Assembly (NCBI RefSeq): GCF_002117145.1
Contig: NZ_CP008743.1
Span: forward strand, 1,178,001-1,242,000
DNA from: Candidatus Nucleicultrix amoebiphila FS5
GTDB taxonomy: Bacteria; Pseudomonadota; Alphaproteobacteria; Caedimonadales; Nucleicultricaceae
Direction: 5' to 3'
DNA length: 64,000 nucleotides
How positions within the stretch are numbered: position 1 is the first letter of the stretch; each line of letters begins with the position of its first letter. Below the pieces are notes generated by a model. It made no database searches and was not told where the DNA came from. It saw nothing but the letters and a program-made list of their open reading frames with translations. This document shows positions 25,831 through 35,173 of the stretch, one piece after another. The position numbers were made by a program, and so were the translations under genes.

Positions 25831-28800
25831 ATGAAGAGCGTATTCAGTCGGTTTTTTACACTCCTTGTGCTCATTTCTTATTTTAATGAACTGGTGGCAG
25901 TCGCTTATGCTGGTACTGATCTTTGGGAAACATCAGACTATACCGTTACGGTAAAGCGGACACATCAGCGTAGCAGCGCTCGACGTTCTTCTCCTGAGAA
26001 AGAAGGATTATCGCTTCAAGTTAAAAAGAAAAGCGATAACGAAAAATCAACCGTTGTTTTTGAAACTTTTGTCCCCAAAAATCATAAAGCCTTTACAAAG
26101 AAACAACATCAGCATCTTAGAGAAGTGTATGATCCGCAAAAACGTTCCATAGGGCTGAATTTTTCAGTGCCCCATCTTTTAAGTCTTGTTGTCTTGTGGG
26201 ATGGATCCGTTCTCGCAGAAAAAGGATCTTTAGGAACCCAATCCCTGACTCTTAAATCTTCCCAAACCATCGCCCTTGATCACATGAATTTTGGCAAGCT
26301 CAATGTAAAGGCTAAGTCCCTATTGATAGGTCAAGACGTTTGTGGGGAAGATCTGCGGATCAAGTTAAAAAAAGAGGCGCAACCAAAGAACACTACAACA
26401 GCGTTGATTACGGAAAAAGGTCACCTCAGGGTTAATCATTTGCATCTGTTGAACGGCACGCTTTTGAACCTGGGAACGATCACCCATGAGGAATCGACAA
26501 CCCTTAATCTCTATGGAAATCCCCTTTTTAATTTTGGGCAAATTAAATCCAAACATTGCTCAACGATCTACCAAGGGGGGTATATCCACAATAAAGGAGA
26601 TATAGAATCTGACTTGGTCAGGATCACGGCGCATTCACTTGAGAATCATGGAAGTGTTGTTGGTCAAACCGTACGAACCATTGTTCATCATAATCTTGTG
26701 AATACAGGAGAGATCATAAGCGCCCATCGGGGAGACCTTATTTCGTTTGGACGCATCTACAATGAAGGCACGATTCAAGGGGATGTTCTTCAAAGCATTT
26801 TGTCTCAAGGAAAAACAACAAACACGGGAGTGATCGGCGCTCCTAAAATGCAGATGCATACGAAAGACATAGAGTTGTCTGCAACGAGTAAAATTTGTTC
26901 AGAAAACCTGACTCTTAAAACAGAGACAGGATCAATTGATGGAACCCTTTGCGCTCAAGGACCATTGCATCTTGAGATTGCAAAAAAACTTTACCTTCGA
27001 TCGGACCTCAATCTTGAATCTCAGTCTTTGACGATTATGGGGGAAGGCACCATTGAAAATGCTATCAAGAAATTAGAGGGGCCAGGGAGCCTGCACTTTA
27101 GCAATTTTAAAGGCACCTTTATTCATACAGGCTTAATCGACTTCTTTGGAGACGTTTTAGGACAATGTCATCAGATGATTAACCAGGGGATTTTGAAAAC
27201 AAAAGCCCTCTTCAATCTCCATATAGACAATCTTGTGAACAACCCAGGCGCTCACATTGAAGGGGCCGGTCGCATCACACTAACGCAAGGCCAGAATTCT
27301 GGCGTCCTGGGACATCAGAATGTCAAAGTCCACATTGAAGATACATTTGAGAATGGAGGAACGTTTGTTGCGGAAGAAGTTACCTTTAAAGACCAGGAAG
27401 CGCGTGTCCTTAATCGAGGAGATTTTTTGGCTCATGCAATCAAAGGAAGGCTTGGCTCTCTTCAAAACTTTGGAGTGATAAAAACAAATTGGGAGCTTCA
27501 GATGAGAGAATTGATGAACGCTCACCTCTTGCAAGGTCAGGGGTCCCTGATTGTTGATACACTTGAAAATCGCGGAGTTTTCGGTAACAAAAACTTGAAT
27601 CTCATGATTAATCAAGAAGCCGCCAATCGAGGTGTCCTTACGCTTGATACCCTAGGGGGAGAGGGGCGTTTTTACAATCATCATCACCTGATGATTCTAG
27701 GAGAGGATCCCCTCTCCATTGCAGAGTTTTTAAATCAAACAGATCCTGACCTTTCTACCAAACCGTTGCTGCAAGGAGAATTCTTGAACTGGCATCAAGG
27801 CATTCGGCGTTTTGAAAATGGCGAAGGGGCCGAGATTAAAGGGATAAGTCTTTTTATCGATTTACTCAAGAATGCTCTTATTCTCAATCGCGGCACAATC
27901 ACCGTCGATGAATTTATTTATTCGAATCTGGTCAATGAAGGCGATATTGTCGCTGGCTCGATGCATAAGTCTTCCTTTGTAGAGGGGGGTTACTTTAAAA
28001 ATGGTCCTTATGCCACAATTACTCTCGACGAAAACTTTCATTTCAGAGGAGAGACCTTTGTTAACGAAGGCAGCATTGACGGAGCCAAAACTTATAAAAG
28101 TCCAAGATTTCAATTCCTTGTTGAAACTCCAAAACCTATCCTTCAAAAGGGACGCCTCACGGGCACCACAGTAAAATTTATCTCTCCTGAACTTTTAAAT
28201 TCAGGCCTTTTAAAGATGGCTGAAAGAGCTTTTTTCCAACTCCAAACCTTTACTAATACAAAGACGGGTAGGGTAAAGCTTGGTGAAGTTTCTTCTGATA
28301 CAGCGCTGCCTCATATGAATAATCAAGGCACGATGACGCTTATTAATCCTTTAGATCTGATCATTGAGACCATCACAAACACAGGAAAATTTTCAGTGCT
28401 GGGGGGGAAAGTGGATGTGGTTCACACGTTGGAAAATCATCCTCAAGCATCGATGATTCTGGGAGGGTCTGCAGATCATCATTTTAAAGATATCTTTAAT
28501 GAAGGACTTATTAAATTCTTGGTGAGTGTGTTTCTTGAGGGACACACAAAGTTTACGAAACTTGGAAAAGTAGAAGCACAAGGAGATTGCTTGATCGTTT
28601 TACCTGATGATCAAGAAATGCAGTCTCAAGCACTTTCTACCCTCCCTTACACTGCAGCATCTCTTTATCTTTATGCTCAGAACTTTGAACAACCTGCTGA
28701 TCTTTTTCTCGACTATCCTCTTATTCTCAAGTCACATACTTTCTCAAACAGCGGGCGCATGCAGGCTCCGAAGGTTTCTATTGAGACAGATATTCTTAAA

Positions 28801-31800
28801 AAAATTGGAGAGATAGCAGGAGACGAAATTTGTCTTCGGGCAGAACAGCTTCAAAGGGAAAGTGATCATACTCATGTTCAAAGGGTTAAAAAATGGAGAC
28901 AATATCTTTCCACGTCTGTTTATGGAGGAACTGAATATGGAGGATTCTCCTATAGTTTTATCAATGACGCTATTCCCGAATACTCTAATAGTTATAGTTT
29001 GGGCGATTCCTCTGGCAATGTGCGCTGTATGGCAGCGTCTAAAAATTATACCTATTGGAAGAGGTTTGGCCTCGAAGCGCCTGTAGAAATTTCGAAAGAA
29101 GAATTTGAGTCGTCGTCTTTAAAATTCGAAGACCAGCGTTTCAATCCAGTTGAAGGGAAAATTAAAGGACGGCGTGTCCACCTTGTAATGCCTCAACAAC
29201 TCTATCTCGACTCCTTAGAGGCTTTTGATCTTTTGATGAAACTGACCCAAGGCGGTTTTACCCATGAAGACTCTTCCTTAAGTGTCGTTCATTCTTTGAC
29301 CCTTGATATGGGGGAGTCTTCTTTTCACTTAAAAGAACCTTTACGTCTCAAGGGACAGTTTGCGTTGACGGCGGGGAAGGTCGCTTTAGAAGAAGATCTT
29401 GAAGCGGATGAAGGAATTCATTTGCACGCCCAGGGATCCATGACCCATGGAACACAGGAAAAAAAGGCTCTTCTTCAAACCAAAGGCCCAGTTGAAATTC
29501 ACGCCCAGCAGTTTACCAATGCGTGGGGAAAGATCTTTGGAAAAAATGTCAGCATTACCAGTGATGATGACCTTCATATCGGGACTTCTTTTCACCCCGC
29601 TGATGCGTTCTATTGGGCTGGTCATAATAAAGTATCTTATCGGGATATTCTGCGCTCTTCTTCCGGCGCTACCATTGGCGCAGAAGAGTCTTTGTCCCTT
29701 GCGTCTTTAAAAGGAGAAATCTTAGACCTTTATGGGATTTTGTGGAGTCGAACACTGCAACTGACATCTCCAAAAAGTATTCAGCAAAAAGGATCCACGT
29801 ATACGTACGCCCAACAGGGAGCAACCGTTAAAACGCCAAGATTTATTCTCCAGCCAGACGATACAGTAAGCTGTATGGGAAATATTTTTATTTTACAGAG
29901 AAATTATTTATTTGATCTCAAAAGTCTTTCCCATGAACAATCGACAGGGCCCGTATTTGATGTGGGAGGACAGAGAGATGACAAAGCTTTTATAGACCTC
30001 GACGTTGATCAATTGGATGTTATTGGTTCGCGTATCATGACCTCGGGCAGCTTGATTCATAAATCGAATCGTCTGAATCCTCAAAGCCTTCCTACGTGGG
30101 TGAAACTTCAAAGCCGATCAAATACACCGCCCTTACCAGCCCTGATGAGAGCGGGCGAACAGTTCTCACTTAATTCAGATCTGGTGCAAATGTCAGGAAA
30201 CGCGAAAGCATGGAATATTTTTATCCAGGCGAAAAATGTGGTCATCGAAAATCAAGATCAACAAGAGGCCATCATCCCCCATGTTTCTTATACAATTTCT
30301 TTAAAAGATTATCTGCCAAATTTAAGAACGCGTGGTTTGCTTCAACAAGCTGAAAGTCCTGATGCCTATAGTCAGACAGGGATTCCTTTCTCTTCAACAG
30401 GGCCGCGAAACAGAAATAATCTTCTGCTTTTAGGCAGTCGTCCTAACAAGAGTGAGCCTATTCCTTACCTCATGACAGAGAGTCTGGCAGAGTTGGCCTT
30501 TAAAGATATTCTCAGCTCTCTGGGGGGAGTGCGTTCTGTTTTTGCAAAAACGCTGTGGGAAGAATTCCATGGAAATGCCGCGCAATCAGGAAAAGAAGTG
30601 ATGAGCTTCAGCGATTTTCAATCCCAAGCCACGTCAATGATTGCCTACGAACTTGTCTCTATTGGAGAAGTATTTAAGGAAGTTTTAGAAGGAGAAAAAC
30701 TTAAAAAAGCCCTGTCCCCCGTTCTCCTTTTGAAAGATAAGGATACGGATAGAAGGGCCTTGGAATCAGGCTCTTTAGAAGCGAAAGAGACGCTCAAGGT
30801 TCATACCGATGAGAACTTTTCTCTAAAAAGTGGCGCCCTTGAAGGCGATGATGTCGATGTTTTTTCTGAAGGAAGAGTTGAGCTTGATCGCCTTGGGCAT
30901 ACGACGGTGAGCGTTTATGGCGATACAACGGTTACCTCTTATCTACCTAAGGCACCACCGCGCATTAAAGGACGTAAAAAAGCAACTGTTCTGGGCAGAA
31001 AAGAATTTAGGGACACGAGTTCAGAGTTATACGGAGGACAAGAAGGTCTTCTTGTGGGAAGCCTTGAAGGCCCCTCCACGTCAACGCCTTTCATCAGCAC
31101 GACTACCACCACGATTCATGAAGAAGAGGAAGACGGAGGATTCTTAGGCCTCTTTACGTCGACACGCACGAAGAGCACAACAATTTATTCAAGCACGGCA
31201 CATCCTTCCCATCACACATCCGAAGGACCTTATGTGAACCTGGGGGACCCGGTTGTTTTAAGGGCTGCTAAAATTAATGCGGGAACCACAGTGACGATCC
31301 ATGGCAAGAGGGACGTGTTGATGCCTTCAGCCGTTGACTCTTATCATTCTGAAACCCATGAAACAGAAAAAGGTCTGTTGCACGGGACCTCAAAGCGCGA
31401 TGAGGTTCATGAGAGCAAAACCCATCAGGTGACAGAAATAAGGGCGGGGGACTCCATAGAGATTACCTCCGATGAGGGCGTTGTGGGATTGGGCGCTGCG
31501 CACCTCAAAGGAAAACATAAGGTCCAGATTGATACCCCCGAGGGCGCTATTATTTTTAAAGGAGTGGAAGAGTCCTTCCTCCATAGTTTGCAAGAATTTG
31601 ATTCTTCCCTGGTGTGGACGTCCCTTACAAATTCTGGAAGTCAGAGCACACATTATAAAGATGTAGAGATTGACGCAGAAGAAATCGTTTTAAACGCTGG
31701 CAAAGGAATCGACGCGGAATTCAGGGAAGAAACGCTCCAGGCCAATCCTTCCTTGATACAAGTGTTGCGTGCCAAAGGGGTTTCGCCTGATTCCCTCAAG

Positions 31801-33552
31801 GAAGATATCAAATCCTGGCACGAAACCCATGAAGCGATGGGCCCAGGTCTCAGTGCTTTGATTGCCATCGGTGTTTCCCTTGTGATTCCTGGAATCGGCA
31901 CGGGTGTCTCAGGCGCCATGATGACGGCGGGTGCGAAAGCATTAACCACTCAAATGATTGTTGGGATGGTGAACAACCAGGGGGACCCCTTAAAAACCCT
32001 TGAGGAAATGGCCTCAGGGAATGTCCTAAGAAACACAGTCATCAGTGTAGGAACGGCGGGTCTCGGGAATCAACTTGGGACAACCTTCAAAATCCCTGTC
32101 CATCCAAAGACAGTGGATTTTATGGACCATCTGCAGAGCAGTCTCATCGAGACAGCGGCCCAAATTCCTGTGGAAGGGATTTTCAGTCGACGGGAATTCA
32201 GCGATATTTTAAAGGGAAGCTTGAGATTAGGGGCCGCCAATCTGGCAGGGAGCTATGGATCCTCCCATATAGGAGATGCCTTTAAGCTTGATAAAATTGA
32301 TGCCCTCACCCAAAAACTCGCCCATGGTGCCTTGGGAGCAGTCTCTGCGGCCTTGATGGAAGGAGAGCCTATCACCGGCGCCATCGGTGCAGTGGTGGGG
32401 GAAATGGTCGGAGATCTCTATCGGGAAGGGCTGGAAGGTCAGAATAACGGTCATCCTGAATCTGAAGACACTCAGGCTTTGATTGATCGGGGCGTCACTA
32501 TCGCTCGCTTTACAGCGGCCACGTTGGCTTGCTTCACCGGACAAGACCCAGATGTTGCCGCCTTAACAGCAGGCAACGCTGCCCGGTATAATGCTTTGGC
32601 CGTGAGTGAAAAGACAAGAGACGTTCTCGTATCCCTGGATGAGATAGAAGAAGAACTGAAGAGCCTTCATTTTGAAGAATCCACGATTGAAGAAGGGGAG
32701 AGAGATCAGGAAGAAGGTGCGAGAAAAATAGCTTTAGAAAAGAAGAAACTCGCTCTTTTCGTTCACAAGGCAGGGGAAAAACTCCTGGAGCAGTATGCCA
32801 AGCTCGCAGATTGGGGAATTGAAAAATTAGAAAAGAACCCGGATGCAGCAAAGATGATAGACGTTGTTCTTTTATCTTTTGCCACATACCAACAGCTTAT
32901 GATGGAGCTTCCTGAACGTTTGGCCACCGGCGAGGCAGAGAGGACGCAAAAGGCACAAAAAGAACTAGATCGGGCGCTTAAAAGTGGAACGGAAGCGATC
33001 AGGGAACACTTGAAGGGGGCAGGGTATAGCAAGGAAGAACAAGTGGTCTATGCCCATGCGGTGGCAGGGCCTCTTCTGCTCCTCAAAGCAGCAGGTGCTA
33101 AAGGGAAAAAAGGAACCAGCACAGCGCCTTCAAAAGAACTGCTCACATCCCTTAAGGATTTTAAAAAGGCCCATGGGGCGTTGAAGACGAAGGCTTCCAT
33201 GGGAGAGTATCGTCATACAGGCGGCCATCATGTTCATGCTAAAAAAGCTTTTGAGGGACACATTAACTATGATCCTAAGAAGGGATTTTCGATTAGTAAT
33301 GAGTATATGAAGAGTCTTGGGATAGACCATCTAAAAGTTACATCAACGCAACGCAGGTTGTTTGGTGAGTTAGCTAAAAGTGGCAAACCAAATACATTGA
33401 AAGAACATACTAGAATTGCAGTAGAATCGTTAGTATCTGGCGGAGAAGGAAAATTGACTTATAATCAAGCTCGTAATATTGTTTCTAAATCCCTTAAAAG
33501 TTTGAAAGCAGCAAACGTAAAAACCCCAACTACCATCCCATGGAACAGTTAA
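25831..33552 (+). CDS. CdiA/haemagglutinin-like polymorphic toxin exoprotein
   Basis: This 2573-residue protein starts with a signal peptide (MKSVFSRFFTLLVLISYFNE, then LVAVAYAG). Residues about 140-1900 are beta-helix-type haemagglutinin repeats with recurring 'LxNxGxIxxxxL' motifs. Residues about 1968-2270 match the DUF637-like region of CdiA proteins: a helix WHETHEAMGPGL, a hydrophobic segment IAIGVSLVIPGIG, and a pretoxin GQDPDVAALTAGNAARYNAL where CdiA usually has VENN. The variable C-terminus begins near TGGHHVHAK (about residue 2463) and ends IPWNS. It resembles GHH-type HNH/EndoVII nuclease toxins. The N-terminus lacks a clear TPS secretion domain and no TpsB gene is in the window, so the export route is open. 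Confidence 0.85.
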   Translation: MKSVFSRFFTLLVLISYFNELVAVAYAGTDLWETSDYTVTVKRTHQRSSARRSSPEKEGLSLQVKKKSDNEKSTVVFETFVPKNHKAFTKKQHQHLREVYDPQKRSIGLNFSVPHLLSLVVLWDGSVLAEKGSLGTQSLTLKSSQTIALDHMNFGKLNVKAKSLLIGQDVCGEDLRIKLKKEAQPKNTTTALITEKGHLRVNHLHLLNGTLLNLGTITHEESTTLNLYGNPLFNFGQIKSKHCSTIYQGGYIHNKGDIESDLVRITAHSLENHGSVVGQTVRTIVHHNLVNTGEIISAHRGDLISFGRIYNEGTIQGDVLQSILSQGKTTNTGVIGAPKMQMHTKDIELSATSKICSENLTLKTETGSIDGTLCAQGPLHLEIAKKLYLRSDLNLESQSLTIMGEGTIENAIKKLEGPGSLHFSNFKGTFIHTGLIDFFGDVLGQCHQMINQGILKTKALFNLHIDNLVNNPGAHIEGAGRITLTQGQNSGVLGHQNVKVHIEDTFENGGTFVAEEVTFKDQEARVLNRGDFLAHAIKGRLGSLQNFGVIKTNWELQMRELMNAHLLQGQGSLIVDTLENRGVFGNKNLNLMINQEAANRGVLTLDTLGGEGRFYNHHHLMILGEDPLSIAEFLNQTDPDLSTKPLLQGEFLNWHQGIRRFENGEGAEIKGISLFIDLLKNALILNRGTITVDEFIYSNLVNEGDIVAGSMHKSSFVEGGYFKNGPYATITLDENFHFRGETFVNEGSIDGAKTYKSPRFQFLVETPKPILQKGRLTGTTVKFISPELLNSGLLKMAERAFFQLQTFTNTKTGRVKLGEVSSDTALPHMNNQGTMTLINPLDLIIETITNTGKFSVLGGKVDVVHTLENHPQASMILGGSADHHFKDIFNEGLIKFLVSVFLEGHTKFTKLGKVEAQGDCLIVLPDDQEMQSQALSTLPYTAASLYLYAQNFEQPADLFLDYPLILKSHTFSNSGRMQAPKVSIETDILKKIGEIAGDEICLRAEQLQRESDHTHVQRVKKWRQYLSTSVYGGTEYGGFSYSFINDAIPEYSNSYSLGDSSGNVRCMAASKNYTYWKRFGLEAPVEISKEEFESSSLKFEDQRFNPVEGKIKGRRVHLVMPQQLYLDSLEAFDLLMKLTQGGFTHEDSSLSVVHSLTLDMGESSFHLKEPLRLKGQFALTAGKVALEEDLEADEGIHLHAQGSMTHGTQEKKALLQTKGPVEIHAQQFTNAWGKIFGKNVSITSDDDLHIGTSFHPADAFYWAGHNKVSYRDILRSSSGATIGAEESLSLASLKGEILDLYGILWSRTLQLTSPKSIQQKGSTYTYAQQGATVKTPRFILQPDDTVSCMGNIFILQRNYLFDLKSLSHEQSTGPVFDVGGQRDDKAFIDLDVDQLDVIGSRIMTSGSLIHKSNRLNPQSLPTWVKLQSRSNTPPLPALMRAGEQFSLNSDLVQMSGNAKAWNIFIQAKNVVIENQDQQEAIIPHVSYTISLKDYLPNLRTRGLLQQAESPDAYSQTGIPFSSTGPRNRNNLLLLGSRPNKSEPIPYLMTESLAELAFKDILSSLGGVRSVFAKTLWEEFHGNAAQSGKEVMSFSDFQSQATSMIAYELVSIGEVFKEVLEGEKLKKALSPVLLLKDKDTDRRALESGSLEAKETLKVHTDENFSLKSGALEGDDVDVFSEGRVELDRLGHTTVSVYGDTTVTSYLPKAPPRIKGRKKATVLGRKEFRDTSSELYGGQEGLLVGSLEGPSTSTPFISTTTTTIHEEEEDGGFLGLFTSTRTKSTTIYSSTAHPSHHTSEGPYVNLGDPVVLRAAKINAGTTVTIHGKRDVLMPSAVDSYHSETHETEKGLLHGTSKRDEVHESKTHQVTEIRAGDSIEITSDEGVVGLGAAHLKGKHKVQIDTPEGAIIFKGVEESFLHSLQEFDSSLVWTSLTNSGSQSTHYKDVEIDAEEIVLNAGKGIDAEFREETLQANPSLIQVLRAKGVSPDSLKEDIKSWHETHEAMGPGLSALIAIGVSLVIPGIGTGVSGAMMTAGAKALTTQMIVGMVNNQGDPLKTLEEMASGNVLRNTVISVGTAGLGNQLGTTFKIPVHPKTVDFMDHLQSSLIETAAQIPVEGIFSRREFSDILKGSLRLGAANLAGSYGSSHIGDAFKLDKIDALTQKLAHGALGAVSAALMEGEPITGAIGAVVGEMVGDLYREGLEGQNNGHPESEDTQALIDRGVTIARFTAATLACFTGQDPDVAALTAGNAARYNALAVSEKTRDVLVSLDEIEEELKSLHFEESTIEEGERDQEEGARKIALEKKKLALFVHKAGEKLLEQYAKLADWGIEKLEKNPDAAKMIDVVLLSFATYQQLMMELPERLATGEAERTQKAQKELDRALKSGTEAIREHLKGAGYSKEEQVVYAHAVAGPLLLLKAAGAKGKKGTSTAPSKELLTSLKDFKKAHGALKTKASMGEYRHTGGHHVHAKKAFEGHINYDPKKGFSISNEYMKSLGIDHLKVTSTQRRLFGELAKSGKPNTLKEHTRIAVESLVSGGEGKLTYNQARNIVSKSLKSLKAANVKTPTTIPWNS
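31739..33243 (+). repeat. 1.5-kb direct duplication, copy A
   Basis: The C-terminal coding region of the cdiA-like gene, from the DUF637-like start to TGGHHVHAK, is repeated at 35178-36682 with a constant offset of 3439 bp. The copies differ at only a handful of bases, mostly in the first 400 bp. Confidence 0.95.
33082..33303 (+). repeat. 222-bp direct duplication, copy A
   Basis: Repeated at 33991-34212 with offset 909 bp. It covers the junction to the toxin and the first third of the GHH-like toxin, after which the two toxins diverge. Confidence 0.9.
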
Positions 33553-33566
33553 AAATAGGATAGATA

Positions 33567-33947
33567 ATGTCTAAAAAAGAATTACTAGAAAAATTTGGAA
33601 GAATATTAATTAAAGACGTTAGAGACGAAGTTTTGGAAAAAAATGATTTGATAGCTTCTGGACAAATGGGTGGAAAAGAAAATCAAGAAATATACGAAAA
33701 AATAAGAGATCTGGATGAGAAAGAAAAAGAGTTTATAAGACAGTTCGCAAAACAAGCAATTGACTCTACCATTCATCATTTTTTATGGATGATCGAGCAA
33801 AATGAAGAATATGATCTCGTAAAATACAACAAAGATAAATCAGAAACTATAAGTCTTCGTGATACCAGTGATGGTCTTTGCGGAGAGTTATATACAGAAG
33901 AAGGTTGGATAGAACGCTTTAGTAAATATCCACCCAGTATTAAGTAA
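33567..33947 (+). CDS. immunity protein 1 for the cdiA-like toxin
   Basis: This 126-residue acidic soluble protein starts 14 bp after the toxin stop. Its position and small size are those of a cognate immunity protein. It is homologous to the immunity protein at 34471 (shared FGRILIKDVRD/FGQILMKHVRD, FLWMIEQNEEYDLV/FLWLIEQSDDFDLV, SDGLCG). The two toxins of the pair are also homologous, which supports the pairing. No fold is recognised. Confidence 0.75.
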   Translation: MSKKELLEKFGRILIKDVRDEVLEKNDLIASGQMGGKENQEIYEKIRDLDEKEKEFIRQFAKQAIDSTIHHFLWMIEQNEEYDLVKYNKDKSETISLRDTSDGLCGELYTEEGWIERFSKYPPSIK

Positions 33948-33990
33948 TAAGGACTCGGAATTTCAAACCCGATAAGATTTATATCCAATT

Positions 33991-34212
33991 CTCAAAGCAG
34001 CAGTCGCTAAAGGGAAAAAAGGAACCAGCGCAGCGCCTTCAAAAGAACTGCTCACATCCCTTAAGGATTTTAAAAAGGCCCATGGGGCGTTGAAGACGAA
34101 GGCTTCCATGGGAGAGTATCGTCATACAGGCGGCCATCATGTTCATGCTAAAAAAGCTTTTGAGGGACACATTAACTATGATCCTAAGAAGGGATTTTCG
34201 ATTAGTAATGAG
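33991..34212 (+). repeat. 222-bp direct duplication, copy B
   Basis: Copy of 33082-33303. It supplies the toxin junction for the first orphan cassette and gives in-frame coding with no start until a TTG at 34090. Confidence 0.9.
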
Positions 34213-34458
34213 CTCATGGCGAAAATTGGTGTACAGCATAAAGTTGTGACTATCGCTCAGCAAAAGCTGTTTAGAGAATTAGGTAAAAGTGGTAAACCTA
34301 ATACTATGAAAGAACATACGCGCATAGCAGTTGAAGTGCTTATTAAAGGAGGCGCAACAAAAGAGAAAGCGAGAAGCTTAGTTGCAACATCTTTAAATGA
34401 TTTAAGAAACAAAGGCGTTAGAGTTCCAACTGATATACCTTGGTTTAAAACTAAATAA
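34090..34458 (+). CDS. orphan toxin module 2 (GHH-type, paralogue of toxin 1)
   Basis: The module encodes a CdiA C-terminus without the rest of the protein. It keeps TGGHHVHAKKAFEGHINYD from the duplication, then carries its own sequence (AKIGVQHKVVTIAQQKLF, KSGKPNTMKEHTRIAVEVL) related to toxin 1 at about half of positions. The frame is open from a stop near 33975, and only a TTG at 34090 could start it, with no ribosome site. It is probably silent until recombined onto the cdiA gene. Predicted activity is HNH/EndoVII-type nuclease, by family resemblance only. Confidence 0.7.
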   Translation: MKTKASMGEYRHTGGHHVHAKKAFEGHINYDPKKGFSISNELMAKIGVQHKVVTIAQQKLFRELGKSGKPNTMKEHTRIAVEVLIKGGATKEKARSLVATSLNDLRNKGVRVPTDIPWFKTK

Positions 34459-34470
34459 GGGATCATTAAA

Positions 34471-35127
34471 ATGGCAAAAGACACAGAATTAAGAGCTTTA
34501 TATATCTTCGGACAAATATTAATGAAACATGTAAGAGATCTTACTATAAGGGAAGAATATAATATAATTGCAGGCATTACAAAAGCTCCAGTTAACATTG
34601 AATTATATAAAAAGCTTAAATTAATTCCGGATGACCAAAAAGAAACGCTAAAAAATCTTGTAGTTGATGCAGTTGATGGCGCTCTCAATAATTTTTTATG
34701 GTTAATTGAACAGAGCGATGATTTTGATCTTGTTGCTTACAAAAACAAGGAAACTTTTAGTTTAAAAGGTATTAGTGATGGTCTTTGCGGTGATTATTGG
34801 AATTTTGTTGAAGAATTTAGCGAATACACGACCGCAGCAGAAATGCTAGGGTATGATTTTATTGAGGAGACAAACCAAGAGAAGTCATTTTCTGAAACTT
34901 ATCTTGTTGAGCTATTCTCTGAAAGTCCTGAAGAAGCAAAAAGATATTTTATAAGAACTTTAAATAACAAAGAGAATTATGAGCTTTTAAAATCTCTTAT
35001 TCCTAAAATTCCATCGGATATTCTTAAAATCTTAATAGAGATGACTGTATCTCGTTCATCTTTTCATAAGGATCAGTGCGCTGAAATTAAAGACATTATG
35101 GAGAAGAAAAATAGAAATTTCAGTTGA
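34471..35127 (+). CDS. immunity protein 2 with a C-terminal extension
   Basis: The first 125 residues are homologous to immunity protein 1. Residues 126-218 add a helical domain absent from protein 1 (SETYLVELFSESPEEAKRYF, then NYELLKSLIPKIPSDILKIL). The ATG lies 12 bp after the orphan toxin stop. The extension may be a fused second immunity-like unit or a lineage-specific tail. As the partner toxin has no clear start, this gene may protect against siblings carrying toxin 2. Confidence 0.7.
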   Translation: MAKDTELRALYIFGQILMKHVRDLTIREEYNIIAGITKAPVNIELYKKLKLIPDDQKETLKNLVVDAVDGALNNFLWLIEQSDDFDLVAYKNKETFSLKGISDGLCGDYWNFVEEFSEYTTAAEMLGYDFIEETNQEKSFSETYLVELFSESPEEAKRYFIRTLNNKENYELLKSLIPKIPSDILKILIEMTVSRSSFHKDQCAEIKDIMEKKNRNFS

Positions 35128-35173
35128 TTTTTGAGATTAATTAAAGCAGGTAAGGAAAAATCTCAAAGAAACC

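Noticed and set aside
27280-27615. Minus-strand ORFs of 60-117 codons inside the cdiA-like gene and its copies
   Set aside because: They lie opposite strong coding sequence, have no ribosome sites and no recognisable motifs, and recur in the duplicate only because the DNA is duplicated.
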